Assembly (NCBI GenBank): GCA_030998015.1
Contig: JARWMV010000232.1
Coordinates: 434,001 to 498,000, forward strand
Direction: 5' to 3'
From: Ceratorhiza oryzae-sativae
Lineage: Eukaryota; Basidiomycota; Agaricomycetes; Cantharellales; Ceratobasidiaceae
Length of the DNA stretch: 64,000 nucleotides
Below the pieces are notes generated by a model. That model was given only the letters and a program-made list of their open reading frames with translations. It was not told the DNA's origin and did no database searches. Below are positions 1 through 13,600 of this stretch, piece by piece. Numbering within the stretch: the stretch's first letter is position 1; each line of letters starts with the position of its first letter. The translations under genes were made by a program, and so were the position numbers.

Positions 1-2565
1 CCTCCACATGCTGTCTCGCGGGCCCGCGATTCAATATGGCACGAACGCAATCATAGCTTACCGAGTTTTTGGATAAATCAAACCTAACGTACCGCAGGCG
101 GAGCCTGGCTTATATTATAATATCATAGTTTCAGATTCGTGCGATCATACACTGTAATGCAACAGTAGAGTGTAGGCTGCTCACAATCAGTTTGCTCCCA
201 CACGGATCCTCCAAAACCTGTAAATATGTCTTTTGTCGTTTGCCAGCACCCCTATATGCGACAAATAATGTGTTGCGGATAAACCAAAGGCTCACTGTTA
301 CAGGAGGGTTCTAGAGATAGTAGCGCAAAGATTTCGAGCCTCATGGAACAACATTCTCAAACAATCAAAGGATACCACATCATACAGGGGTGGGCTCTAC
401 TACTTAAGTGGTTCGTTTACGATGTGGGGCTCGCGGAGGATAAATGGCGGGCCTAGTCGTCATAGCTGATTTTGTTATTCTTGGACTGTGCCGAGCTCTA
501 TGACAGCAAGGTATGGGTACAAGGTACTTGTGACGTATTCTGATGCGCACCGTTTCCGCACGAGAAACGTCTCCAGGGTTCTTCACGAACAGCTGCATTT
601 GGATTGCATCTGAATTAGACGCCTGGTCCGATATACAGCTGACCTCTGGACGAACTGCATCGATCTCATAGACAATCGACTTGAAAGCGGATCATAAGCT
701 ATGATATCCTGAACGAGGAACGCCGGGGCACGTACGGCTCTATGGGAAAATTCTGGGACGATGCTTTGCTCAACATCACGAACTCCCAGTCCCAATGTAC
801 CATCACCAAGACTTGGTCCCTTTGCAAGCTGGTCAACGTTTTCTCGTATGTATCCACGCCTGGGCCAGGTAGATGTTTAGAAAGCACCGGAAGCGTATTG
901 AAGAGAAACACACCCCACTAGACTTATCATCAGGGAGAGTACGAAAAGCTTTCCTAAATATAGCTCAGCACAGTTTTGGTGCGCCGGAATGAATTTGCCT
1001 CACCCAGCACAGTAACAGGAAATATGGTCACAGGGTGTATGGATGACGACACCTGATCGTGAAACGCTGACTATATGCGCAGCAAGATGACTCTGAGAAA
1101 CATACCAGAAATTGGTTGACCATCGGGATGCCCGTTATCACGAGTGGAGGGGTCGCGGAAGCCTATCATGGGTTCTATGAGTGCCAAGTAGCTCTGGCGT
1201 AGTGGCCGTTGATGTACCCATACCACATGCCAAACGGTTTTCGAAACACTGTCATACCCACTATGACCTGTTTGTATGAGTGCCATCAGTATTTCTATAG
1301 CGCGACTACGATTAAATAGATTACCTACGCAGGCACGATACAGAAACACGATGGCTGAGGAAACTATCAATATATGCTCGTCGGACTCGGACAGATCAAC
1401 CTGCTTAACTTGTAGTAGTCATACTCAGGTCGAGGAAGAACAAGCTAATCATCCAGACGGCAACTATAAAGACTCAGCCGTGCGCAAATCTTACGAGAGT
1501 ATCTTTGGTCTCACAAATGTCTCGGAGCTTGAACAGATTCGAGTCAGGTTAAATTGATAACCTTTGAGAAGCCATTCACCTACCTTGAGGAGTATGCATG
1601 GATTTGTCAGCGATTCCACCATCTGCACAACCTTGGACGATCGATTGAGTTTGGTGGAGCTATACAGCAAAGAATGCGCTCACTGTGGTGAAACCAGTTA
1701 TTATGGTCACGAGATATAGGCACAGAAAGGGAAACAGAGGAAGAAGGCGCCGTTGAAAAATGCGCCAGCATCTGAATAGAAAGAAACCTTGTACTGAAGT
1801 ACACATGATTTCTGTTGTGAGTTGTGGTCCGAGGAGCAGCTTGACAGAAAGACAAGTTAGCAACACGGGGTGAATCGAGATCAAACCGGCTCATGAGTAG
1901 TCGCGGGGGCTTGCGATTCAAAACCCCAGGCAAAGGAACGTCATGGATAATCGTTTCTGCCAAAGAAACAATATTTACCACAATAACATATGCTGTAAAC
2001 CATTTACTGCAATCCCGATGGGACGAGAAAAAAGAAAATAGTAAAGGTATAAGAATCCCTGTTGAAGGAGAGCGTAAATATTGAGATCAAGATCGAAACT
2101 ATTTCCTACCTTGCAGGGTGCAGTGAACAAGAGTCGATATCATTATAAGTTTAGGACTAAGTATGACCATGCTTGGAGCAGGAAAAATAAGTTCTGTTCA
2201 TAAGCTGGGGGTGGGATCGTGTTATATAGCGTCCGAATGAACAGTTGCCCAAACGTAAATGTATCCTGGACTAAAACTAAAATGTACTATACATATATAT
2301 CCGGAGGTTGACTAGACTCATAATGGATTGAGATGTGCGGAGCTCGGTTGGTTGGGTTAGTAACTCCATTAAAGCCGACGTCTGCGGCGCGCAATCAGCT
2401 TAACGATTTACGGTGGGCAAGCGACGGGCGATCATGGGACAGATCTGCAGGAAGGATAACATAAATGATGTAACTAGGCTGCATTGGATACGTCGTGTTC
2501 GGTTTTGTTGCCACAGAAGTGCGAGAAACTGCTTCGCCTTTATCAGCGCGCAGGCAAACGATTGT
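1..2565. other. No gene assigned (left flank)
   Basis: I find no open frame here that matches a family I know. Short frames occur on both strands, the longest about 120 codons (1607..1981, minus). A minus-strand piece at about 583..911 has a stretch faintly like the middle of a fungal cytochrome P450, but it is interrupted and carries no heme-binding motif. The stretch could hold remnants of decayed genes or the 3' part of a gene that starts outside the window. Confidence 0.4.
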
Positions 2566-3062
2566 CTACAGCTGTGTCGTTTGTTTCGTGGGAGTAGATT
2601 CCCCAGCAACCCTCATGACCTCGTTCATGATTTCTGCGCTTAATTTCCCATCCACTTCAACTTTGTGATTTCTTCCATTGTCTGAAAAATTATCATATAT
2701 ATCATTTTGACACAGCCGAACAGATAAATGAAAACCCTTACCAAACTCCAGTCTCAAGGAAGGTGCCCACGGATTTTCGGCTGTCAGTTGTCGAGATTTG
2801 TCTACCCGATATGTGATCTGTGGATTAGCGTACGCGAGCCTGGGCAGATACTCTTTCAAGAAATGTCTAGAAGTTATGATGAGTTGTTTCGGAACTTTCA
2901 ATAGTAAGGATAAACGGACCGAGCGCCCCAATGTCCATTTCGTGGTGCTAAGCGAAGTTCTAGAGACTTTACATTTGGCCTAAGATAAGGAAGAGGCTGC
3001 TTGTGCAGAAAGGACATAGTTTTTCCGATTGTTGTCAGCTTTTTCTTTGTTGCGGCGCTCAT
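2566..3062 (-). CDS. Mitochondrial ribosomal protein, L51/S25/CI-B8 family
   Basis: Predicted small mitoribosomal protein of 127 residues with the thioredoxin-like L51/S25/CI-B8 fold, acting in the mitochondrial matrix. Three exons join in frame: 2920..3062, 2742..2866 and 2566..2681, with GT-AG introns of 53 and 60 bases. The N-terminus is basic and contains LPYLRPNVKSLELRLAPRNG. The middle has KEYLPRLAYANPQITYRVDK, and the end has LRLEF joined across the second intron to DNGRNHKVEVDGK, followed by the EIMNEVMRV helix typical of the family's C-terminus. The start at 3062 is chosen because it gives the family-like N-terminus; an in-frame ATG lies 33 bases upstream. The gene is divergent from SWC2. 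I am sure of the family, less so whether it is the large- or small-subunit member (Mrp49-like or mS25-like). Confidence 0.85.
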
Positions 3063-3177
3063 TTTAATGGGTTGAGGGATAGCGTCGGTTTTCAAGCGTA
3101 GGCAAAAGCGCGATCATCCCAAAATTGACTTACCTCAGCCCGGCGCTTGTCTATTCAGCCTGAACTGAGCCACCATA
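3063..3177. promoter_or_regulatory. Divergent promoter between mitoribosomal gene and SWC2
   Basis: These 115 bases separate two start codons facing away from each other, so they must hold both promoters and both 5' untranslated regions. I see no clear TATA box. The arrangement is inferred from the two gene models. Confidence 0.55.
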
Positions 3178-5383
3178 ATGTCCCTGAGCGCGACGCGGAG
3201 CAGACGTTCAAATGCTGGAAATAGGTCAGCAAGATACTAAACCAAAAAGGTACCCTATGTGAAGTGAAGATATGATAGATGGGCCGAGGCGCTTGCAGCA
3301 GCGTTACTTGAGAACGGCACTGCACCCGATCCCGACGCAGAAATGTCTGGGGAAGAGTTTGTAGGCAAGGAGGGTAAGTAACCAGTTCTAAAGGATATAT
3401 AGTGTAGTGAAATGTCCTATAGAGGAGGACGTGTTTGAAAGTGATTTTGAGAGTACGGACGAGGAAGAATACGCCAAAGAAGGCGCACAGGACGAAGAGA
3501 AACAACTGTTAGCTGAAGAATGGGCTGAACGGCGGGTACGTTAGTCGTGGCCACTCGCCCACCAAGTACGTGCTAATTACACTGTTTTGCCAGGCATCTC
3601 GCGCCAAGGCAACTAAATCTGCTGCTATGCCTGCTCAACGTCTACTTGAGCGCGCGATCAGAGGCCAGCCTGTAGAGAAGAAACAGAAAGTAGCCAAGAA
3701 GGCTCATTCGGAAAGGAATGGAAGGAAAGGTAATAGCGACGATGTTTTATGGGATGCAACGCGGCAGAGTCGACGCACGTCCACCGTAAAGCACAAGGTG
3801 CTTGTTAGGGAACGGCTTAAGGACGCTGAGGCACGCAAGGCAAGCTACACGCTCCATTCGGGCTGCCATACTCCAAATGGTCTAATGGATGAAAACATAG
3901 GCTCATGCTACCAAACGCCCACGTAGAGTAGCGGTAACAAAGACTCAGGATGAGCTCATTGCTGAAGCGCTTGAGCTTGAAGAGAAGAACACCAAATCGC
4001 TCCAAGAATTTCTTGTCAAAGAGGAAGAGAAGCGAGCTGCAGCGAGGCGGGTCGTACGCATGAAGATAGAGGGTCCCAAGATTAGGTGGATCAGCAGAGC
4101 AGAGGACGTGCGCATGAGGATCGAAGGGGTGACTCCAGCTCCGGTTATCGGCAACAATTCGTGCCTGGGCTCTAGTGTCAGTCCAGCAGCAAATCCAGCA
4201 GCCTTGCCGAAGCCCGATGGCTCTCTGCGCCAACCTGGACGATCCCCGCTTTCCCAGTCTGCTACCCTGCCTCAACCAGATACTAGCCAAACTATGGTTC
4301 AAGAGACTTCAACCCCTTTGAACGATCGCGCTTCTGGTACGCCGGCCCCTTCAAAACCTGGTCGACGCATGGAGATGTATATTGAACTTCCGCGTCGCTC
4401 TATCTCAAGCTCGCAGCTTCCACTCCATTCAGCGTCGTCTCGGCCACTGCCGTCGATATCTATATCTGAACCATTATCCCGGCCTTCTTCCAAGGCACCT
4501 TCCCCGTCCGTTCCTCGTGCGCCATCTCTAGTTCGGTCCGTAAGCGGGCATTCAGTTAAATCAGCATCTCCCGTTGATACGTTGAACCCAAATAGGCCTA
4601 ATACGATACGCCAAGGAAGCGTCAGCTCAACCAGCTCAAATCGCAGCCGTATGATGATGTGTGTGGAGTTACCAGCACCCAAGTACGAGAAGCGCACCAC
4701 TCCAGTTCCTCCTCTCTCTGCGCCTCCTACCACTTCCGCTGTTCCAGTTACTCTGGCCAATCCCCTTACATCTATCGCCTCCGCTACTCACCCCACTTGC
4801 ACCCGTGAAGACAAGGCAACAGAAGGAGAAGCCACTTCTAAGCCAATACTTCGGGCTAGTGATAATGATATATTTCCTCCAGGTGGTCCGAACTTTGCCA
4901 TCGTGCTCCCTCAGCGGAAACATGTGGCGGTTTCACATAGGAAGGAGCGGTATATGAAGAACTATATAGTTGTGGAGCTTTCGGGAAAAGACCGATCGTC
5001 ATTCGGAGCACGGATGCGGGCTATATTTGGAGACCATGCGGATTGGAGTGATGTTCTTTTAACGGGATTTAAATCAAGCAGATGTGAGTCGATTTCTTCT
5101 TGAATAAATCTATTTTTTTAATTGAGCTATTACACCGCTTAAAGCCCGTACCACACCAGTTTGTGCAATTACTGGACTGAACGCCCCGTACCGTGACCCA
5201 CGCACAGGGATCCCATATGCCAATGCATACGCGTACAAGACCCTAACTCGGTTATTGCAACACGAGTTTATTTGGTCTCAAGAAAAAGGATGCTACGTTG
5301 GCGATGAGGGCAAAAACGCAGCGCGAGGTGTTCCATGGAACTGGTCGGTCGCTGCGATGGGCAGGCCTCCACAAAATTGTTAA
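3178..5383 (+). CDS. SWC2: SWR1 complex subunit SWC2/VPS72 (YL1 protein)
   Basis: YL1-family histone chaperone that binds H2A.Z-H2B within the SWR1 remodeller in the nucleus. Six exons (3178..3224, 3279..3373, 3423..3535, 3594..3839, 3901..5083, 5145..5383) sum to 1923 bases, or 640 residues. The start reads MSLSATRSRRSNAGNR, as YL1 proteins do. An acidic stretch follows (DVFESDFESTDEEEYAKE), then a basic region with RRTSTVKHKVLVRERLKD. A long Ser/Pro-rich linker of about 300 residues comes next. The C-terminal YL1_C domain is clear: TTPVCAITGLNAPYRDPRTG, then PYANAYAYKTL. The fourth intron (3840..3900) starts with GC rather than GT. The linker is longer than in most homologs. The frame is intact throughout. 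Confidence 0.93.
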
Positions 5384-5424
5384 TTTATATTTGTATAATG
5401 TTATTTGCGTATCCAGTCGGCAAA

Positions 5425-5432
5425 GTCACGTG
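5425..5432 (+). promoter_or_regulatory. GTCACGTG E-box upstream of kinesin gene
   Basis: GTCACGTG lies 62 bases before the kinesin start codon and 41 bases after the SWC2 stop. The core CACGTG binds bHLH or Cbf1-type factors in fungi. The motif recurs upstream of other genes in this window. Confidence 0.5.
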
Positions 5433-5494
5433 TGCACACGAGGAGAGGAGGCGCGTGTTTGTACCCATTCCTCCTAACCACGTCTCTCCCAGCG

Positions 5495-8400
5495 ATGCCA
5501 CCAGTTACACGAAACAAAGGCCCGTCATCGGGGTCAACTTCGCCGGTGTCCAAGTCCACTTCGGCAACGCGTGCTACGAGATCAACGTCTGCGAAACCCC
5601 CAAGCGCAGGCACGCTATCCAAGTCGGTAGATTCCAAGGCTCAATTAGCCAAGTCGACCTCAACGCCCACCACCACGGCGCCTCCCCCTAGGACCGCTGC
5701 CGCTACTCTTGGACGTTCAACTACGAACCGGGTGTCCGTTGTCCTGCCTGCTCCTAAGCATTCCTCTGCGGGCGCGGCTGGTGCCTCGGAGAAGATCTCA
5801 GCCACAAAAGGCAAGGATAAAGTCAAAGACGATGATAAGGAGCCAATACGCGTCAGTAATAGGATTCTTCGTACGCGTCGGCTCTTGCTGAACTGTTACA
5901 GGCCTTCCTTCGTATACGACCAGCACCTATGAATGCGTCTACAACCACCTCGACACCATATATTCAGATTTTGTCCGATACTGCAGTAGAAATGACAGAC
6001 CCATCTCCTTCGGCTCCACGCTTTGGGATGCGCCCCTCCCTTGCTCCAGCCCCGAGCACGACGTATACATTTACTCGGGTTTTCTCACCAGAGACGCTTC
6101 AACCCGAGTTTTTCGCGTCAACCGCACTCCCACTTGTCAAGGACCTTTTGAATGGCGAGAACGGCTTGGCTTTCGCCTATGGTGTGACCAACTCAGGCAA
6201 GACATGGACTATCCAGGGTGGTTCGGGGAAAGATGAAGGTGGATTGCTACCAAGAACCTTGGATGTGTTATTCAATAGTATCCAGGGACTTCATGCTGAC
6301 AATAAGGTAAATTGACCGAAATTCGCCATAGCCCTTGGACTTATTCTGTCTACAGTGGCGGCCCGCAGGGTGTTCCGGCGTTGAGCACGAGCCCAGCTAT
6401 GCTCCGTCCAAAGCTAAGGGGTCGAGCAACATTGAGCCCGATGTAGAGTCACTACTAGGCACCGAGCCTTCAGACAAGGACGAGACCGGTAGGCCGCTTG
6501 TCTTTGGTCTGACATCGTGTCTTATCTCTCGTAGTCCTCAAGGTGGATCGCAATTACGAATACAGCGTGTTCGTGTCCTACGCAGAAGTGTACAACGAGA
6601 AGATATTTGATTTGCTTGCTAGTTCTTCCTTGTCCCCCGAAGAAGCGACCTCAGGAGCTTCGCGCTCGAACTCGAACCAATCACTCGCCCGTACAGCGCA
6701 ACAATCTAGTGGTACTCCCCAAGCCAAACCACTTCCTCGATACTTATCCGCTATACTGCCGAAAAGTATATCATCCCATCTTGGATTTAGTTCCAGCACC
6801 TCAGGCTCAGGTGCTAACCCACATCCTGCATGGGGCGCTGGTGAAGTTCCTGGGACATTGTCGCGCAAGGCTTTGGCGCTGAAGTCGGATCCGGTAACTG
6901 GCGGAAAATATGTCTCGGGTATCCGGGAAATTCGAGTGAGGACCGCCGAAGAGGGCAAGGCGGTAAGTAGCTTAGCGTGGAAATATTTCGATTATGTTCA
7001 AAGTACACATAGATCCTGAAACTCGGGCAAATCAATCGCACCGTTTTCGGGACAATGGCGAACGAACGATCGTCTCGGTCTCATGCGGTGTTTACGATCA
7101 AAGTTTTGAAGGTTCACAAGGGCGCAGACAAAGATGATCCGGAAGAGGTTCAGTCTGCACGGTTGAGTGTGGTGGATCTCGCAGGTAGTGAGAGGAGCAG
7201 GAATACGCAAGCCACGGGTACGTATTATGTCGATATGAAGAGTTTCCCTCCTTTTTTCTCAAATGGTCCTTTCATAGGCGATCGGCTAAAGGAAGCGGGA
7301 AACATCAACAAGTCCTTGATGGTTCTTGGTCAATGTATGGAAATGCTTCGCGCGAACCAGCGTAAGATTGCAGCTGGTGCTACCCTCAAGCTGGGGCTTG
7401 TGCCTTTTAGACATTCGAAGCTCACCGAGCTGTTCCAAGACTTTTTTGTGGGAGAGGGTAGAGCCGTTAGTACCAATGCCGTGCGCATTTCCCACTATTA
7501 ACCAAGGTCTCTAACAGGCGATGATCGTCAACGTTAATCCGTATGACACTGGTTTTGACGAAAACTCGCACGTCATGAAGTTCTCTGCGCTTGCACGGGA
7601 CGTGGCGACTACAACTATGCGGACTGTGACCCGCCCTCCGCCTGCAGCCAAGAGTTCAGGCCTAGCAACGGTTGGACGCACGTCGTCCGTCAAGGCACTT
7701 GTTGCTGCTGTTGAGAGCAGAGCAGCCGCCGCCGCTTCCGGAAACGACAGGGCGTCGTTGGCGCCTGTAAGGACCGCACGCAAGGTCCGGTTGTCCGAGG
7801 GTACGCCTGCCGAGACTGTTTTGGAGGTTGTTGAAGGTCCGTGGTTGGAGTGTTGGGTTTGAGGTCAAATATTGACGTTGGACGAGCAGAAGACGAAGGA
7901 GTTGACGAGGATGATGATGACATTCCACGCGATACGCTAGTTGACGAGTTGTTCGAGGAAGTAGAGTGGTTGAGAGAAAAGGTTTGTTGATTTGCATGAA
8001 TCAACTATGGCTCGCTGATCCGGTCTGGTAGCTTTACGAGGCAGAGATGCGCGCGAGCATGATCGAAGCCGAGGTGCGAGAGGAAGTAACGCGCGAGATG
8101 GAAGAGCGTATGCAAGTCATGGAAAAGATGCATTCCCGCAGGCTTGCCAGCGAGGTGTGTTAGACGTCCTGACGGTGTCCTGACTCGTATTAACGCGCAT
8201 ACAGGTTGAGGCTGGAGAACTTAAAACGGATCGAAAGATTGATATGCTTCAACGCACGGGTCTTATCCCAGCACGACAAGAGTATGATACAGAGGAAGAA
8301 GATAACGTGGACAAGAGCTTGGTATGCATTCAGCCTATGTACACGACTTGTGTCTGACGGTGCTTCAGATGGTTGACCATGAAGAAGATAGCGATGAAGA

Positions 8401-9262
8401 TGACGAGGAGGATGAAAGCTCTCATGGGAGCCCAGTGCCCAGGAACAGGCAGCCCCTCACCGGCGGCCCACTGCAGACTCTGTCTGAAGGGGAGAGCATT
8501 GTGGAAGAAACCCCGAGCGTTAAGGACGACTACGATGATGAAGACACGCACGGCGACTCGACCATGGAAGCCGCCGCCGTTCTCCAAGGTGACATCACTG
8601 GCGGAGAGGTTAGTATGAGTGTCGATGAACGCAGCGAGACGGAAGAGGAAGAAGAAGAAGAGGAAGTAAGCGAGTCAGAGGATGAATCTCCAGCACCCAA
8701 GGCTCGTAGCCCTGCCAAGGGCGCTCAAAAGCAACGTGCGTCGAGCGACGAGGAATGGCAAGCCGAGGAGGAGGAGGAAGAGGAAGAGGACGATTACAAG
8801 CCTTCGCCGCCTGTACGCGCCAAGCAGGTACCTCGCTCCATCTCGCCGACCAAGATCCCTCGGCCAGCCTCGCCTGTCAAAGCCAAGGCCAAGGTTCAAG
8901 TGAAGGAGGAAGAAGAGGAGATTGTGCTTGACAAGAGGGGCAATCAAGACGAAGACGAGAGCATGTCAACGGCGGCGATTGTACCCAACAAACGGCTTCG
9001 TGCAGCGCGTCTGTCCGCGTCGGGACCGAAGAGTGAATATGTGCCCGCGCCTGGCGAGCCAGAGGGTGTAAAGAAAAAGAAGAGGTGAGTCTGGGACCCT
9101 GGTTTGGAGTTGGGCTACTCAGGGCTGATGCATAGCGGGACTAGGCAACTTGGCAAAGGAGCGGCGTTGACCGAGGACCAGATCTGGCAGGTCGCGATGA
9201 AAGCCGAGGAGCAGGAACGCAAGGCGAGCACTGTGCGCAGACTCGGCCGAGGGAGTCGATGA
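5495..9262 (+). CDS. Kinesin-6-like motor protein
   Basis: Microtubule motor, likely kinesin-6 (KIF20/KIF23 group), which works at the spindle midzone in cytokinesis. Twelve exons joined by GT-AG introns total 3204 bases, giving 1067 residues in one frame. The motor has the P-loop AYGVTNSGKTWT, the VSYAEVYNEKIFDLL helix, switch I NERSSRSHAVF, switch II VDLAGSERS and the LKEAGNINKSLMVLGQCM helix. FFVGEGRA then joins across an intron to MIVNVNPYDTGFDENSH. A Ser-rich insertion of about 100 residues between the EVYNEKIFD helix and GIREIRV is typical of kinesin-6. After the motor come a short coiled coil (VEWLREKLYEAEMRASMIEA onwards), strongly acidic tracts (8640-8700, 8767-8790) and a basic tail. 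The start at 5495 is the first ATG leading into the motor. The family is certain; the subfamily is inferred from the P-loop context and the insertion. Confidence 0.92.
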
Positions 9263-10635
9263 GGTCGTTGATTGACTAGGTTGCGTGCTCTTGGAGCCTT
9301 CTTTTTTTGATTTCTTTGTCATTGAGTTTATTCTTGGTGGATCTGGGTGCTGTTTGTATATTCTAGTGCTAGACTAGGGTAACACATAACATAATAATTG
9401 TTTGATATTCATCTCGAATACAGATTGCCGCAACAATTCGGCCTAAGTGTCGTGTGCCCTGTTGGATTCCGCAGCATTCTGTCGATCAGCTCGGGCGCGA
9501 ATCATTGGTGCAGCTGGATGGCGAAAAGGCCTATCTTGGGCTTCGTAATATACGACAAGCGGATATCTTGCCACATTTATCACTCGGCCTGATAGACGTC
9601 TATCGTATGGGTGCCTATCACACTGCTCCATGCAGTACGGGTGGCCCGGCCATCAGCGAGGCTGTTTGAACGATTACAAGGTTCGAGGCTTGAACAAGTC
9701 CGGGCTGTGTGACCCATATAGACTCGGTGCAACCATATGGTTGATCGGACCATACCCACGCGCCTTGACCTAGAACCTACTTGAGCCCCAACGCGATGGG
9801 ACGAGGCCAGGAGTGCTGTTCTGGTCTGGCGAGAAGTAACGGGTCGAGGGCGAACGGCATGTGGTGTTGCTGTATCTCTAGCGGCATCGTGCATCGCGAT
9901 CGATTTCATTGTGGATCGGCTCGTAGTGTTCCTGGTTCCTCCTTGTGTCGCAGCAAGCCGAGGTGGCCATGGTTTCGTGAGACCTGGTACACCAGACAAC
10001 CTAAATCAAATACGTCGAGGAACGGATAATGGCAGGAGATGGGGAGCATGCGACGATTGCTACCAAACGATGTCGCCATTTCCGGCTCATTATGATTTGG
10101 CCAGCCACCCTACAGATAGGTCCCCAGGGACGGACACATCCGAAATGAAAAAAAACAGCACGAATCGGAAAACAAGCTTGAGGATTGGATCTCAGCTCTT
10201 GTGTGTGGATCTAGGGAAGTCGATCCGCGTGGTCTGTGTATTCACGTGGGAGGGGGGGGCGGGTGTTTGGGAGTGATGGTGGAGAGGACAGGACGGCAGG
10301 CTCCGACTTGCGGTTGTTTGTACGGGTGTGCTGGGCGCGAGTGGCACGGAGGAGGGGCGGATGGACGACGAGAAGCGTCGGCCGGGGGGGTTGCCTATTC
10401 GGGACTGATGGGAGACAGACGGCCGGCAGCGCAGACGAGCAGGGCGCGCCCGACGTCAGAGACGGCAGCTGGGTCGAGCAGAGTCTGAAACCGCGATAGT
10501 CGGCTAGTGGAGCAGGTCGTCGCCGCATAGGAGATAAGCCGTGCCTGGGCTCACGTGGCCTGGCTTGCCTTGGCTTATCGGCCCGAGTCGAGTTCCGTCC
10601 CTTGTGCTCTCCCTCGTCAGCCCCTCTCCCCCGCC
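9263..10635. other. Intergenic region upstream of the OPT gene
   Basis: No convincing coding frame. The last 400 bases are GC- and CT-rich, and a CACGTG at 10552..10557 lies 79 bases before the transporter start. The short frames on both strands lack family resemblance and splice logic. The first part probably holds the 3' untranslated region of the kinesin gene. Confidence 0.45.
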
Positions 10636-13600
10636 ATGGACGCCGCCGAGCACGCCCACCCGACGTCGCTCCACCACCGCATCGCCTACCAGCACCTCAA
10701 CGATGTCAGTGCCCCTGCCATTCCCTCGCCCGATGCTAACCGTCCACCAGCCCAACTATGTGATCGACGAGCATGTCGTGCGCGCCTATCCGCTGCAGCA
10801 GGCTGGGCCCTCCTCGTTCGACACCCGGTCCAAAACAGACAAGAACTCGGACGATGGCGTCGAGACAGACTCGCGCTTTGCGATGGAGTACGACATGTGA
10901 GTCTCCCGTGTACGCAATAGCCGAGCCGAGCTGATACATCGGGCACCGCCTTGCAGCGACTTTGAGGACGACTCGCCCTACCCCGAGGTCCGAGCCGCTG
11001 TCGCCAACACAGACGACCCGACAATGCCGACCAACACGTTCAGAATGTGAGCCGGATATGGAAAATGGTTGGCCAAGAGCTGATGCTTGTGCAGGTGGTT
11101 CCTCGGTCTGATCTTTACGGTCCTCATCGCCGGTCTGAACCAGTTCTTCAGCATGCGATGTGAGTCGCTTGCCACCGTTTCACTGTCGATGCTAAATTTG
11201 GCACTAGATCCATCCGTCCAGATCACAGCCCTCGTCGCCCAGCTTGTCGCACTCCCTGCCGGCAAACTCCTCGAAAAACTCCTCCCGCGAGCACACATCA
11301 CCACCTTCGGCTACACATGGTCTCTCAATCCCGGTCCGTTCAACATTAAAGAACACACCCTCATCACCGTCATGGCCAACGTCGTCGCGGGGGGAGCATA
11401 TGCCACCGACATTATCGCCGCCCAGAAGATTTATTACAACCAGCACTGGAGCGCAGCGTACCAGCTCTTGTTGGTCATCTCGACCCAGATGGTCGGATTT
11501 AGTCTTGCCGGTGTCTGTCGTCGCTTTTTGGTCTGGCCAAGCTCGATGATCTGGCCGGCAACGCTGGTGAACACTGCGTGAGTCGGGAGAGATGCAAAGA
11601 GAAGCATTAGCTGATAATGGCATGCAGGTTGTTCAATACCTTGCATAGCACCTACGGCCGGGAAGAGGGTGGTCGGACGTCACGCGAGCGGTTCTTCACC
11701 CTCGCATTCCTCGCCAGTGCCGCTTGGTATTTCTTGCCCGGGTACCTCTTTGTGCGTCTCCATCCTCGCCACCCCTTCTCTCATATTCCTTGCCAGCTAA
11801 CCTTTGATCGCCCATTTCGGCCGAACTTAGACCGCGCTCAGCAACTTTACCTGGGTCTGCTGGCTCGCGCCCGATAATCTGATCGTCAATGCGCTGTTTG
11901 GGTATCAATCTGGGCTTGGGATGGGATTTATTACGTTTGATTGGGCGATGGTGGCGTACGTGGGGAGCCCATTGGTCACGCCTTGTGAGTATTTGATTCC
12001 GGAGGACTCGGATGTTCGAGGGAGGAGAGAGAGCGAGAAAAAAACTGCGGTGGTGGCCAAAACAAGGTGGCGGGATGAGTGTGGGAGCGAGAGACAACAA
12101 ACCTCCCCAATTTGTTTGTCGGATTGCCAGGGTGGAACCCAATCTTGACGGATTGGATCAGGGGCGGGAGCTAGAACCCCTAGGATGGACAGGGCACTCG
12201 CGAGTGGCGGTGTGGTTGGCACTGGAGCAAATTGGAGCTAACATTTTTTTTTTTTCCTTTGCCTTTTGACAGTCTGGGCCGAACTGAATGTCTTTGGTGC
12301 GCTGGTGGTCGTATATTGGATCATTGCTCCCATCCTCTACTGTACGTTCCCTCTCTTTCCCTCCAGATAACAGACTGACCGTCCGACACCAGACAAGAAC
12401 GTGTTCTATAGCAAATACATGCCCATCTCGAATATTGGCGCGTTTGACCGGTTTGGCGCAGACTACAATGCCAGTCGTGTCATTACCGATGGCGTATTTG
12501 ATCAAGAAGCTTGTACGTGTCTAGTCTTGCACTCTGTGTTTGTGCTCATTCATTGGAACTGTGCGTAGACAAGCAGTATTCGCCTTTGTACATCTCGTGA
12601 GCATTTTCCCCACGTTCTGGAGGACATGCTGTTGATAGAGTTTGGCAGGGTGACGTTTGCGCTGTCGTATGGTCTCTCGTTCGGAGCGCTAACTTCGACC
12701 GTCGTGCACACATGGCGTAAGTCATCAGCGTTATTCTATCTCACCCTCGTTCTGATCCGCGCGCTTCTGATCTGCCAACGCGGCCTGCTCTCAGTCTGGT
12801 ACCGACACGACATTGCGCGCCAGTTCCGGTCCTCGATGAAAGACGAGACTGACGTCCACTCGCGCCTGATGCTCGCTTATCCCGAGGTCCCGCACTGGTG
12901 GTACGCCACGTTGGGTCTCGTCGCGTTTGCGCTGGGAATTGTGACGATTGAAGTGTGGGACACCAAGGTGGGTTCCATCTTGGAAACCAACACAGAGCAA
13001 CACTCATCGACGCGATAGTTACCGGTCTGGGCCTACTTGATCTCGTTGATGATCTCGATCGTGTACCTCGTGCCTGTCGGCATGATCCAAGCGATTACGA
13101 ACCAGCAAGTCGGGCTCAAGTGAGTCTTGTGTCTTGTGCGTGTGCTTGGCGTAAACTGATGGCTGGCCCAGTGTGATTACGGAGCTTATCGTTGGGTATA
13201 TGCTGCCAGGGCGACCGGTGGCAATGATGATTTTCAAGACGTTTGGCTATATCAGTATGTTGCTGATTGGGTTGTGTTATTGCGTGGCAGCTCATGAGGA
13301 TGTGTAGCGATGACCCAGGCGCTGGCCTTTGTTTCTGATCTCAGTAAGTTGACTTTTTAGGTGGCGTGTTGAGCTTGTGTGCTTATGGGTGTTTTAATCA
13401 GAACTTGGTCACTATATGAGTGCGTCTATCCAAATCCTCATCTTCTTCACCCGGGTTTACTGACCCGTTCAACAGAGGTCCCGCCGCGCCTAATGTTCCT
13501 CTCCCAAATCATTGCATCGCTCGTCTCTTGCTTCGTCGTCGTCGGTGTCCAAGCATGGATGTTCGAAAACATTCCCGATTTTTGCCACAGGCATCAACCG

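Noticed and set aside
583..911. Possible cytochrome P450 fragment on the minus strand
   Set aside because: Only a short stretch (FNTLPVLSKHLPGPG) is suggestive; no I-helix, ExxR or heme-binding Cys motif is found nearby and the frames are broken.
8675..8947. Antisense frame with Leu-rich repeats inside the kinesin gene
   Set aside because: It is the complement of the Glu-coding acidic tracts, which read as Leu/Phe.
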